Of a stretch of DNA of 41,359 nt, positions 15,374 to 23,011 are shown piece by piece (position 1 is the first letter of the stretch; each line of letters starts with the position of its first letter). The position numbers and the translations under genes are program-made. Source of the stretch: Hyphomicrobiales bacterium (lineage in GTDB: Bacteria; Pseudomonadota; Alphaproteobacteria; Rhizobiales; Xanthobacteraceae); the NCBI GenBank assembly GCA_003140315.1, contig PLJS01000232.1, positions 545 through 41,903 on the forward strand, given 5' to 3'. The notes below the pieces were generated by a model. It saw nothing but the letters and a program-made list of their open reading frames with translations, did not search any database and was not told the DNA's origin.

Positions 15374-16213
15374 TCAATCGCGCGGCTTTTGACCGCGCGC
15401 CAATATCGCGGCGATCGGTATCGCGAGACGATCGCCGCGCCGATAGCATTCGGCGCAACGGTCGATATCGGCGATAATGTCTTTCAGCGCCGAGCCTCGC
15501 TGCGCCGCGATCAGCGCCGCCATCCGCACCGTGCCCGCCGACAGCGCCGTGATCAGCGCCTGCGCATCCGGCAGCGGCCATTCGGCCTTCACGATCTCGG
15601 CCGATGTGCTGGCGAACCCGGCGCGGCCGAGCGCGCGCAAGCAATCCTCGGGCTGATTGAAGGAGCCTCCGGGCGGAGGCGCGTGCGCGGCCGAGCGATC
15701 GCCATGGCGCGCGATCGCGTCGAACACCAGCGACCAAGCGACATTCTTGGCCGGCGCGGCCCATACCGTGAAGGCGCAGCGTCCGCCCGGCGCAAGCACG
15801 CGCGCAAACTCGGTGAGCGCGATCTCGGGCCGCGGCACGTGATGCAGTCCGAAATTCGACACCACCGCGCCGAAAGCGCCACCCGGATACGGCAAGTTCT
15901 CCGCGTCGCCTTCCGTGGCGATGATGTCCGGATGCAACGCGCGAGCCATGCGAACCATCGCGGCCGAAAAATCCAGGCCCTCCGCAACGGCCCCGCGCGA
16001 GGCTGCGGCAGCCGCCGCGTATCCGGGTCCGCAGGCGATATCGAGAATGCGCAGGCCGCTTTCGATCTCGGCTGCCGCGAGCAGCGGCGCGATGAACGGC
16101 GCCGTCGCGCGCGCGAATGTGTCCTGATAATTCGCCGCGGCGCGTTGCCAGCCGGCATGCTCGAAAGCGCGGACGGCCTCGGGCTCGAAGCTCATGGAGG
16201 CAGATGATAGCAT
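15374..16213 (-). CDS. class I SAM-dependent methyltransferase (type 11)
   Basis: A 279-residue methyltransferase, substrate unknown. Motif I is ILDIACGPGYA (about 56-65). DAENLPYPGGAFGAVVSNFGLHHVPRPE covers motifs II and III, with VLAPGGRCAFTVW as the post-II strand. A region of Trp- and Pro-rich loops follows, as in UbiE/COQ5-like enzymes. ATG 16213 has AAGGGG nine bases upstream and ATG 16195 (MSFEPEAV) is the alternative giving 273 residues. The open frame extends to 16933 through the divergent exporter gene, which is noise. It shares a very short divergent promoter with that exporter. Confidence 0.85.
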   Translation of the reverse strand: MLSSASMSFEPEAVRAFEHAGWQRAAANYQDTFARATAPFIAPLLAAAEIESGLRILDIACGPGYAAAAAASRGAVAEGLDFSAAMVRMARALHPDIIATEGDAENLPYPGGAFGAVVSNFGLHHVPRPEIALTEFARVLAPGGRCAFTVWAAPAKNVAWSLVFDAIARHGDRSAAHAPPPGGSFNQPEDCLRALGRAGFASTSAEIVKAEWPLPDAQALITALSAGTVRMAALIAAQRGSALKDIIADIDRCAECYRRGDRLAIPIAAILARGQKPRD

Positions 16214-16231
16214 GAAGTCGTGCAGCCCCTT

Positions 16232-17104
16232 ATGTCGATTTCCTCCGCAACGCTCGTGGGTTTTTCGGCGATCCTGATGTGGTCGCTGCTCTCGCTGCTG
16301 ACCGTCGCGTCCGGCACGGTGCCGCCGTTTCAACTGGCCGCGATGACGTTCGCGATCGGTGGCGGCATCGGCGCGGCGATGTGGTTGTTTCGTCCGGGCG
16401 CGGTCGCGGCGTTGCGCCAGCCTCCCGAGGTGTGGGCGCTCGGCGTCGGCGGGCTGTTCGGTTACCACGCGCTGTTCTTTTTCGCGTTGCGGCTCGCGCC
16501 GCCGGCCGAGGCGCAGCTTGTCAGTTATCTCTGGCCGCTTCTGATCGTGCTCGGCTCGGCGCTGCTGCCGGGCGAGCGATTGCGCGTCCATCACGTCGTG
16601 GGCGCGCTGATCGCGCTCGCCGGAACGGTGGTGCTGTTCTTCTCCCGCGGTGGCTTGAGCTTCGCGCAGGACTATCTGCCGGGCTTCGCGGCCGCGTTCG
16701 TCGCGGCCTTCACCTGGGCGACCTATTCGGTGCTGTCGCGGCGCTTTTCCGCGGTGCCGACCGACGCGGTCGCGGGTTTTTGCCTCGCCACGTCGGTGCT
16801 CGCCGCGATCTTTCATCTGGCGTTCGAGACGACGCAGTGGCCGCAGACGGGAGGCCAGTGGCTCGCGGTCGCCGGCCTCGGTCTCGGGCCGGTGGGCGCG
16901 GCGTTCTACGCCTGGGACATCGGCGTGAAGCACGGCGACATCCGCGTGCTCGGCGCCGCATCGTATCTGGCGCCGCTGCTCTCCACTCTGTTCCTGGTGC
17001 TGGCAGGCTACGCGAGCGCACGCGCGATGCTGGCGCTCGCCGCGGTGCTGATCGCCGGCGGCGGGCTGCTGGCCGCGAAGGACATGATGTTCCGGAAAAG
17101 CTAG
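16232..17104 (+). CDS. DMT-superfamily (EamA) transporter, YddG-like
   Basis: A 290-residue inner-membrane protein with about ten hydrophobic spans in two EamA repeats. PEVWALGVGGLFGYHALFFFALRLAPPAEAQLVSYLWPLLIVL is the region that resembles YddG-type exporters of aromatic amino acids; the second repeat contains FTWATYSVLSRRF and GPVGAAFYAWDIGVKHG. Function as an exporter is inferred; substrate not known. GTG 16220 is an alternative start, but ATG 16232 begins the conserved SISSATLVGF region. The stop shares the CTAG tetranucleotide with the stop of the convergent cupin gene. Confidence 0.88.
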   Translation: MSISSATLVGFSAILMWSLLSLLTVASGTVPPFQLAAMTFAIGGGIGAAMWLFRPGAVAALRQPPEVWALGVGGLFGYHALFFFALRLAPPAEAQLVSYLWPLLIVLGSALLPGERLRVHHVVGALIALAGTVVLFFSRGGLSFAQDYLPGFAAAFVAAFTWATYSVLSRRFSAVPTDAVAGFCLATSVLAAIFHLAFETTQWPQTGGQWLAVAGLGLGPVGAAFYAWDIGVKHGDIRVLGAASYLAPLLSTLFLVLAGYASARAMLALAAVLIAGGGLLAAKDMMFRKS

Positions 17105-17532
17105 CCGGGCTTCCAGTCCTTGGGCGCGAGTTCGAACCCCGAAAATTCAAATCCCGGCGCGACCGTGCAGCCGACGAGCGTCCACTCGCCGAGGCTTTCC
17201 GCGGCTTGCCAGACGCCCGCCGGCACGACGGCCTGCGGGCGCTCTCCTGCCGCCAGATCAGCGCCCAGCTTGATGTGCCGCGCCGGGCCGGCTTCGGTGT
17301 CTGCGAGATCGAGCACCAGTGGCGCGCCCGCGTACCAGTGCCAAGCCTCAGCGGCGTCGACCCGGTGCCAATGCGAGCGCTCACCGGCGGCGAGCAGGAA
17401 ATAGATCGCGGTGGAAGCGGCGCGGCCCTCGACCCTATGCGGATCGCGGAACGTTTCGCGGAAATGGCCGCCCTCGGGGTGGGCTTTCAGGTCGAGCAGG
17501 CGGATGATGTCGGCGGCGGCGAGTCCGGGCAT
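17101..17532 (-). CDS. DUF985 (cupin_5) family protein
   Basis: A 143-residue single-domain cupin. Family marks: LKAHPEGGHFRETFRD near the start, STAIYFLLAAGERSHWHRVDAAEAWHWYAG (metal-type His cluster), and VVPAGVWQAAESLGEWTLVGCTVAPGFEF near the end. The DUF985 family has no firmly established reaction; epimerase- or sugar-related roles have been suggested from fold only. The stop overlaps that of the convergent exporter. The next minus-strand gene upstream is gloB, six bases away, so the two form a unit. Confidence 0.9.
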   Translation of the reverse strand: MPGLAAADIIRLLDLKAHPEGGHFRETFRDPHRVEGRAASTAIYFLLAAGERSHWHRVDAAEAWHWYAGAPLVLDLADTEAGPARHIKLGADLAAGERPQAVVPAGVWQAAESLGEWTLVGCTVAPGFEFSGFELAPKDWKPG

Positions 17533-17538
17533 CGATTG

Positions 17539-18306
17539 CTAAAAACGATCCTTACGCCCGCGCACCGCGGCAAATACCTGCGCGGGGCTTGCGTCCTTCA
17601 AGCCGACACCGGCTGCGACCGCAGGCACGTCCGCGCGCAGGAACGGGTTGACGGCTTTCTCTTCGGCGAGCGTCGTCGGGATGGTCGGCTCGCCGCGGCC
17701 GATGAGCTGCGTCACCTGATCGGCGCGCTTGCGCAGCGCCGCGTTGTCCGGCTCGACCGTGACGGCGAAACGGCAGTTCGCCGCGGTGTATTCATGCCCG
17801 CAATAGAGCCGTGTGTCGTCGGGCAGCGCGCGGAGCTTCAACAGCGACTGCCACATCATCTCGGGCGTGCCCTCGATGACGCGCCCGCAGCCGACCGAGA
17901 ACAGCGTATCGCCGACGAAGGCGAGCTTGTCGGCTCCGAGGAAATACGAGATGTGCCCGGCCGTATGTCCCGGCGTCTCCAGCACGCGCCCCGATAGCCC
18001 GCCGACCTTTACGGTGTCGCCTTCGCCGACGGTTTCGTCGACGTCGGCGATCTTGGCCGCTTCGCTGCGTGGTGCGACGACACGGCAATGATGCTTGGCT
18101 TTCAGCGCCGCGATGCCGGCGGTGTGGTCGGCGTGGTGATGCGTGACCAGGATGTCGGTGAGCTTCCAGCCCGTGGCGGCAAGCGCCTTCTCGACCGGCG
18201 CGGCCTCGGGGGCGTCGATCGCGGCGGTCGCGCCGCTTAAGGGGTCGTGCAGCAGCACGCCGTAATTGTCCTTGAGGCAGAGAAACAGTTTTGTCTCGGC
18301 GGGCAT
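17539..18306 (-). CDS. gloB: hydroxyacylglutathione hydrolase (glyoxalase II)
   Basis: A 255-residue metallo-beta-lactamase-fold thioesterase hydrolysing S-D-lactoylglutathione to D-lactate and glutathione in methylglyoxal detoxification. The metal motif THHHADHTAG is at 55-64, with the further ligands in PGHTAGHISYF, FVGDTLFSVGCGR and YCGHEYTAANCRFA. The C-terminal glutathione-binding part (NPFLRAD) is also standard. Length matches GloB. The start at 18306 begins the conserved segment. Divergent from a methyltransferase gene, a pairing common in alphaproteobacteria. Confidence 0.96.
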   Translation of the reverse strand: MPAETKLFLCLKDNYGVLLHDPLSGATAAIDAPEAAPVEKALAATGWKLTDILVTHHHADHTAGIAALKAKHHCRVVAPRSEAAKIADVDETVGEGDTVKVGGLSGRVLETPGHTAGHISYFLGADKLAFVGDTLFSVGCGRVIEGTPEMMWQSLLKLRALPDDTRLYCGHEYTAANCRFAVTVEPDNAALRKRADQVTQLIGRGEPTIPTTLAEEKAVNPFLRADVPAVAAGVGLKDASPAQVFAAVRGRKDRF

Positions 18307-18405
18307 GGCTTCCCTTGCTACTGCTGGATGGCGGCGCCAAGTTACCACGGCCGCTGCCGCGATGGGAGTTCCCGGCGCACGCGGAACAAACGGATCGCGT
18401 GATCC

Positions 18406-19152
18406 ATGTCGCTCGATGTCGTCGACCTGCGTAACTTTTACGCCCAGCCGCTCGGGACGGTCGCGCGCCGCTTTGTCGGGCGCGGCATAAGGGCGCGCTG
18501 GCCCGACACGCGCGGCCTGCGCGTCGCCGGCATCGGCTATGCGACGCCGTATCTCGGCGTGTTCCGCGAGGAGGCCGAGCGCTGCCTTGCCTTCATGCCG
18601 GCTGCGCAGGGCGTGGTGAAGTGGCCATCGGCGCGGCCGACGCTCTCGACCCTGGTCGAAGAACTCGACCTGCCGCTCGCCGATGCCGCGGTCGACCGCA
18701 TCCTGCTGGTGCATTCACTTGAAATGGCGCAGGACGCCGAAGCTCTGCTGCGCGAAGTCTGGCGTTTGCTGGCGGCGGGCGGGCGCCTGCTCGCCGTCAT
18801 TCCGAACCGGCGCGGCGTGTGGGCGCGTGCCGACACGACGCCGTTCGGCCATGGCCGGCCCTATTCGCGTTCGCAGATCACGCATCTGTTGCGCGAGACC
18901 TGGTTCACGCCGGTCGGCTGGGGCGAGGCGCTCTACCTGCCGCCGATCGCGCGCAACTGGTTCCTGCGCTCGGCGGGCGCCTGGGAACGCACCGGCGCGA
19001 CGATCTCGGCGCCGTTCGCCGGCGTGCATATCGTCGAGGCGACGAAGCAGGTCTACCGCGCGATTCCGGCGCGGCGCGAGAAGCGCCGGTTCGTCCCGGC
19101 GCTGGAGCCCGTGCTCGCGCCCTCGCCGGGTGGAGCGGCGCGCAGTTCCTGA
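18406..19152 (+). CDS. class I methyltransferase divergent from gloB
   Basis: A 248-residue methyltransferase-domain protein. The SAM-binding loop is degenerate (LRVAGIGYATPYLG in place of DxGxGxG); further along are ILLVHSLEMAQDAEALLREVWRLLAAGGRLLAVIPNRRGVWAR and TPFGHGRPYSRSQI, typical of this alphaproteobacterial gloB neighbour. The C-terminus is basic and probably flexible. Substrate unknown. It stands alone; the palindrome at 19154-19196 directly after the stop is a likely terminator. Confidence 0.82.
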   Translation: MSLDVVDLRNFYAQPLGTVARRFVGRGIRARWPDTRGLRVAGIGYATPYLGVFREEAERCLAFMPAAQGVVKWPSARPTLSTLVEELDLPLADAAVDRILLVHSLEMAQDAEALLREVWRLLAAGGRLLAVIPNRRGVWARADTTPFGHGRPYSRSQITHLLRETWFTPVGWGEALYLPPIARNWFLRSAGAWERTGATISAPFAGVHIVEATKQVYRAIPARREKRRFVPALEPVLAPSPGGAARSS

Positions 19153-19153
19153 A

Positions 19154-19196
19154 CGTCATCCTGAGGTGGCCTCGCGAAGCGAGGCCCTCGAAGGAT
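19154..19196. repeat. half-copy of the bimodular palindrome, terminator position
   Basis: CGTCATCCTGAGG (19154-19166) followed by a perfect GGCCTCGC/GCGAGGCC hairpin (19168-19175 with 19179-19186) and CTCGAAGGAT. The outer sequence equals that of the element at 14008. It fills the gap between two convergent genes and abuts the DUF4167 stop. Confidence 0.65.
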
Positions 19197-19990
19197 CAGC
19201 CGTTCGCCGGTCCGGAATCGTCGGATTGATCGCCGCTGGCATCTTGCTGAGGCGCGTTCGGGTCGCGCGGACCGCGATGGCGCCGGCGCCGGCGATGCAA
19301 CGGAAAACGGTCGCCCTGACTGTTGTCGTGGCCGTTCGGTCCATTGGCGGGTTGTGCCTGCACAGGGGCGCCGCCGGTGATGAAGGCCGGCAGGCTTTCC
19401 ACGTTGGCGGGCTCGGCCGCGACGCGCGGCGGCTGCGGTTGCGGCCGGCTTTCGTGCGGCTGGCTGTCGCGCGCCTGATAAGGCTGGTTGTTGCGCGCCT
19501 GATAGGGCTGGTTGTTGCGCTGGACGAAAGGCTGCGCATCGGGCGGGATATCGGGCTGCGGTTCGCGCGTGCCGAACGGGGCTTCGGCCGAGAAGGGCTG
19601 CGGCGTCGTATCTTCGTCGCCGTCGTCGAAGTTGTCGTCGTTGCGCGGATTGAACTGATCGCCGCCTTCCGGGCGCGGCGGCTGGAAGTTCGGATTGTTC
19701 TGCCGGAACTGTTCCTGCGCCACGGCGATCAGGCGGAAATAATGCTCGGCGTGCTGGAAATAATTTTCGGCCGAAATCAGATCGCCGGAGGATTGAGCGT
19801 CGCGCGCAAGCTGAAGATATTTTTCCGCGACGTGATTGGCGGTACCGCGGATCTTCACGTCGGGGCCGTTCGACTCATAGACCCGCGTGAGCGGGTTATG
19901 GCTACGGCGATTGTTGTTGTTGTTGTTATTGTTATTGTTGTTGCGCCCGCGCATGCGCTGCTTGTGATGCTGATGTTGACCGTTTCTCAT
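19196..19990 (-). CDS. DUF4167 protein with poly-Asn tract
   Basis: A 264-residue hydrophilic protein. Residues 1-16 are Gln/His/Arg-rich, 17-27 are eleven consecutive Asn, and about 28-95 is the conserved DUF4167 core (RRSHNPLTRVYESNGPDVKI, GTANHVAEKYLQLARDAQ, GDLISAENYFQHAEHYFRLI). The rest is disordered: Pro/Gln/Asn-rich with a tandem NNQPYQAR repeat (two copies plus a degenerate third), ending in an Arg-rich patch (HRRRRRHRG) that could bind nucleic acid. DUF4167 proteins are widespread next to prmC in Rhizobiales; function is unknown to me. GAGGAG lies upstream of the start on the minus strand. The long upstream gap suggests its own promoter. Confidence 0.88.
   Translation of the reverse strand: MRNGQHQHHKQRMRGRNNNNNNNNNNNRRSHNPLTRVYESNGPDVKIRGTANHVAEKYLQLARDAQSSGDLISAENYFQHAEHYFRLIAVAQEQFRQNNPNFQPPRPEGGDQFNPRNDDNFDDGDEDTTPQPFSAEAPFGTREPQPDIPPDAQPFVQRNNQPYQARNNQPYQARDSQPHESRPQPQPPRVAAEPANVESLPAFITGGAPVQAQPANGPNGHDNSQGDRFPLHRRRRRHRGPRDPNAPQQDASGDQSDDSGPANG
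19910..19942. repeat. trinucleotide repeat encoding eleven Asn
   Basis: Eleven consecutive AAC/AAT codons on the minus strand (nine AAC, two AAT) within the DUF4167 gene. Near-pure trinucleotide tracts are prone to slippage, which here would change the Asn run length without shifting the frame. Strikingly A/T-richer than its surroundings. Confidence 0.9.
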
Positions 19991-20471
19991 GGCGTGTTGT
20001 TCAACAACTCCTCGATTTGCGGCGTCTCTGACACGCTCGCACTTTGCCTAGCCCTCATCCGGCACCCGCGCCGGCACGAAAAACCACCAAGCTTCGTCAC
20101 GATTTGACGAGGCATTGCCACGTGCGTGGCTCCATGCGTGCGCCGACAGGCGACAATCGCAGTCGCGATGGTCTGAACATTCTCTCCCGCCGTGGCCGCG
20201 CCACGGCATAATCACCTTTCGTCACGCACCTATCAGGCCAAAGCGACAAGCCCGATACGAGCCAACCGGTGAAAGCGTTCGATTCCCGAGCGGCGAACCG
20301 TCATTTCCTTAGATAAGGAAGTTCCTCATTCGCCCCGTCCGCGCCACTGCCTCACGGAGCTTCGCTCCGGGCCTCTGTCGTGGCGCTTTGACCAATCTGG
20401 GATCGATTCCTGAAAGAAACCTAGTCGGTCTCGGACCATATTCCAAGTGTTTTTTGCGGGTTCCCGGAGGT
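19991..20471. other. 481-base gene-free stretch upstream of the DUF4167 gene
   Basis: No convincing gene on either strand. It contains TTCCTT-AGAT-AAGGAA (20305-20320). It also holds a nested structure: outer arms GCGCCAC/GTGGCGC (20341-20347, 20380-20386) enclosing a CGGAGC/GCTCCG hairpin (20355-20360, 20364-20369). Codon-like G/C third-position bias is lost here. It must hold the DUF4167 promoter and the end of the prfA-prmC transcript, and could encode a small RNA; nothing identifies one. Confidence 0.5.
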
Positions 20472-21347
20472 CTAGCGCAGGCTGGTAAAGGCAAGCGCGC
20501 GGACGATCCCGGCGAGGTCCGCGCGCTGCGCGGTGAGCGTAAGGCCTGCCGCCGCGAACAGGCGCTCGACATCCGCCTCTTGCCCGCGGCCGATCTCGAC
20601 CACCACGGGACCGCGCAGGCCGAGCCTCCCCGCGTCGGCGGCGATCTCCCGATAGCCGGCCAGCCCGTCCGCGCCGCCGTCGAGCGCATGGCGCGGGTCG
20701 TGCTCGCGCACGTCCGCGCCGAGCGTCTCGATCTCGGCACTGGCGATGTAAGGCGGGTTCGACACCATGAGGTCGAACGGCCCGGCCAGCGCGCGCGCGT
20801 AATCGCCCGCGATGAACTGCGCGCGTGCCGCGAGCCCGAGCCGTGTAGCGTTGCTTTGCGCGACCGCGAGGGCCTCCAGGTCGATATCGGTGCCGATGCC
20901 GTGTGCGTTCGGAAGTTCGGTGAGCAGAGCCAGCAGCAGCGCGCCCGAGCCGGTGCCGAGATCGGCGATGCGCAAGGGACGCGTGCGCGCGCCGTCGCGG
21001 TCGATCAACGTAAGCGCCAGCTCGACGACGGTCTCGGTCTCCGGCCGCGGCACCAGCACGGCGGGGGTCACGGCGAGCCGCAACCCCCAGAACTCGCGCA
21101 TGCCGATAATGCGCGCGACCGGTTCGCGGGCGAGCCGCCGAGCCGCGTACCGTTCGATCTGGCTTGCGGTGAGGTCGGAAAGCTGTTGTGTCGCGGCGCT
21201 CACGAGGCCGGTGTGATCGAGCCCGAGCACATGGCCGATCAGGATGCGGGCGTCGAGCTCGGGGGACTCGATATCCGCCGCCCGGAACTGCTCGGCGAGC
21301 GCGCGGCGCGCATGCGCGACCGAGGCGCCGCGCAAGGGCGCGATCAT
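20472..21347 (-). CDS. prmC: peptide chain release factor N5-glutamine methyltransferase
   Basis: A 291-residue methyltransferase that modifies the Gln of the GGQ motif in release factors. The N-terminal helical domain (about 1-85) includes [20 protein letters not shown]. The SAM-binding motif is [16 protein letters not shown] (about 127-142) and the diagnostic NPPY is at 197-200. [12 protein letters not shown] and VVEIGRGQ also fit HemK/PrmC. The start overlaps the prfA stop as ATGA, so its synthesis is coupled to its substrate's. Confidence 0.96.
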   Translation of the reverse strand: MIAPLRGASVAHARRALAEQFRAADIESPELDARILIGHVLGLDHTGLVSAATQQLSDLTASQIERYAARRLAREPVARIIGMREFWGLRLAVTPAVLVPRPETETVVELALTLIDRDGARTRPLRIADLGTGSGALLLALLTELPNAHGIGTDIDLEALAVAQSNATRLGLAARAQFIAGDYARALAGPFDLMVSNPPYIASAEIETLGADVREHDPRHALDGGADGLAGYREIAADAGRLGLRGPVVVEIGRGQEADVERLFAAAGLTLTAQRADLAGIVRALAFTSLR

Positions 21348-22420
21348 ACGCCCTCGGCCGCCAGCAGCTCGGCCTGATGCTCGGTCACCAGCGCGTCGAT
21401 CACCTCGCCGAGCGCTTCGCCTTCGAGAATCTGTGGCAGCTTGTAGAGCGTGAGGTTGATGCGGTGATCGCTCACCCGCGCCTGCGGAAAATTGTAGGTA
21501 CGGATGCGCTCGGAGCGGTCACCCGAGCCGACCTGTCCGCGGCGTTCGGCGGCGCGCGCGGAGTCCTGTTTCTGGCGCTGCATCTCGTAGAGCTTGGTCC
21601 GCAGTACCGCCATCGCCTTGGCGCGGTTGCGATGCTGCGATCGGTCTTCCTGCATGGCGACCACGATGCCGCTCGGCATATGCGTGATGCGGATCGCCGA
21701 CTCGGTCTTGTTGACGTGCTGGCCGCCGGCGCCGCTCGAACGCAACGTATCGATCTTGAGGTCGCCCTCGTTGATGGTGACGTCGACCTCCTCGGCCTCG
21801 GGGAGCACCGCGACGGTCGCGGCGGAGGTGTGAATGCGGCCCGATCCTTCGGTGTCGGGCACGCGCTGCACGCGGTGCACGCCGGACTCGAATTTCAGCT
21901 TGGCGAACGCGCCGCGTCCCTTGATCTCGGCGATGATCTCCTTGTAGCCGCCCATGCTGCCTTCGCTCGCTGAGAGCACCTCGACCTTCCAGCCCTGCTT
22001 GGCGGCATAGCGCTCGTACATGCGGAACAGGTTGCCGGCGAACAGCGACGCCTCGTCGCCGCCGGTCCCGGCGCGGATTTCGAGCACCACGTTGCGCTCG
22101 TCCATCGCGTCCTTCGGGATGAGCGCGCGGCGGATGTCCTGTGCGAGCGCGTCGCGCCGCGCCTCCAGCACCGGCTTCTCGGCTTCCGCAAGCGCGCGCA
22201 TCTCCCGGTCGGTCGCCGGATCGGCCAGCAGCGCGTCGAGATCGGCGATCTCGCTCAGCGCGCCGCGATAGGTCTTGATGCTCGCGACCAGCGGCTGCAG
22301 CTCGGAGAACTCGCGCGAGAGCTTCACGTAGGTGTCGCGGTCCGGCCCCGCCGCGAGGTCGTCCTCGACGGTCTTGAGGCGCGCGACCAGCGCGTCGAGC
22401 TTTTGCTCAGGAAGGATCAT
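21344..22420 (-). CDS. prfA: peptide chain release factor 1
   Basis: A 358-residue class I release factor for UAA and UAG. The GGQ motif is at 232-234 ([12 protein letters not shown]), which triggers peptidyl-tRNA hydrolysis. The region [22 protein letters not shown] carries the RF1-type P-x-T codon-recognition tripeptide as PDT (188-190), where PAT or PVT is more usual. It lacks the RF2 SPF and frameshift site. ATG 22420 (MILPEQKLD) is the conserved start with AGGAA near; the longer open frame upstream is not used. Coupled to prmC downstream. Confidence 0.96.
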   Translation of the reverse strand: MILPEQKLDALVARLKTVEDDLAAGPDRDTYVKLSREFSELQPLVASIKTYRGALSEIADLDALLADPATDREMRALAEAEKPVLEARRDALAQDIRRALIPKDAMDERNVVLEIRAGTGGDEASLFAGNLFRMYERYAAKQGWKVEVLSASEGSMGGYKEIIAEIKGRGAFAKLKFESGVHRVQRVPDTEGSGRIHTSAATVAVLPEAEEVDVTINEGDLKIDTLRSSGAGGQHVNKTESAIRITHMPSGIVVAMQEDRSQHRNRAKAMAVLRTKLYEMQRQKQDSARAAERRGQVGSGDRSERIRTYNFPQARVSDHRINLTLYKLPQILEGEALGEVIDALVTEHQAELLAAEGV

Positions 22421-22528
22421 CGGGCACGGTAGGTATAAGGACCCGCTGGCCGGGACAAGCGGCAATCGAGGCCGATCTTCTTGAGGGCATTTCGTGCTAT
22501 GATTGCCCCAATGGACAAGGAACCGGAC

Positions 22529-23008
22529 ATGGGCCGCAGCACGCAGCGCGTCGCCGGCCCGGCATCGCTCGAAAAGGAGCGGGCCGGTTACGACACCGAT
22601 TTTTACTCCTGGTCGCAGGAGCAAGGGCGGCTAGTACGTGAGGGCCGCTGGGCCGAAGTCGACCGGGAGAACGTCGCGGAGGAGATCGAATCCTTGGGGC
22701 GGGAACAGTTCAACAAGCTGGAGAGCGCCTTCCGGGTGCTCATCATGCACATGCTGAAATGGGATCATCAGCCGGACAGGCGCTCGCGCAGTTGGGCGGG
22801 CTCCATCGACACCCAACGGCTCGAACTCGCCGACGTCTTGAGCGACAATCCCGGTCTTAAACCTCGCATCGGCGAAGCGATCACGCGTGCCTATCGCAAG
22901 GCGTGCTCCGAGGCGGCCACCGAGACGGGACTCAAAAAATCGTCATTCCCCGAAACCTGCCCCTATTCGTTCGACGACATCACGTCGCGCCCATTCCCCT
23001 TCGAATAG
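22529..23008 (+). CDS. DUF29 family protein
   Basis: About 159 residues, a DUF29 protein, function unknown. Characteristic parts: [40 protein letters not shown], then [23 protein letters not shown], ending with CPYSFDDI. Several starts are possible; ATG 22529 has AAGGA at seven-base spacing, while ATG 22511 and an upstream start at 22481 would add 6-16 residues. The family is frequent and multi-copy in cyanobacteria and alphaproteobacteria, sometimes linked to mobile DNA. It converges on ptsP with three bases between stops and is divergent from prfA. Confidence 0.85.
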   Translation: MGRSTQRVAGPASLEKERAGYDTDFYSWSQEQGRLVREGRWAEVDRENVAEEIESLGREQFNKLESAFRVLIMHMLKWDHQPDRRSRSWAGSIDTQRLELADVLSDNPGLKPRIGEAITRAYRKACSEAATETGLKKSSFPETCPYSFDDITSRPFPFE

Positions 23009-23011
23009 CGC

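Noticed and set aside
16279-17997. 572-residue plus-strand frame across the exporter, cupin and gloB genes
   Set aside because: Crosses three recognised genes out of frame, with repetitive Arg/Gly-rich sequence.
20270-20300. TTCGATTCCCG, similar to a tRNA T-loop
   Set aside because: No acceptor, D-arm or anticodon stem can be assembled around it on either strand.
20115-20312. 65-residue plus-strand frame upstream of DUF4167
   Set aside because: No ribosome site, no recognisable pattern, and uneven composition; treated as non-coding.
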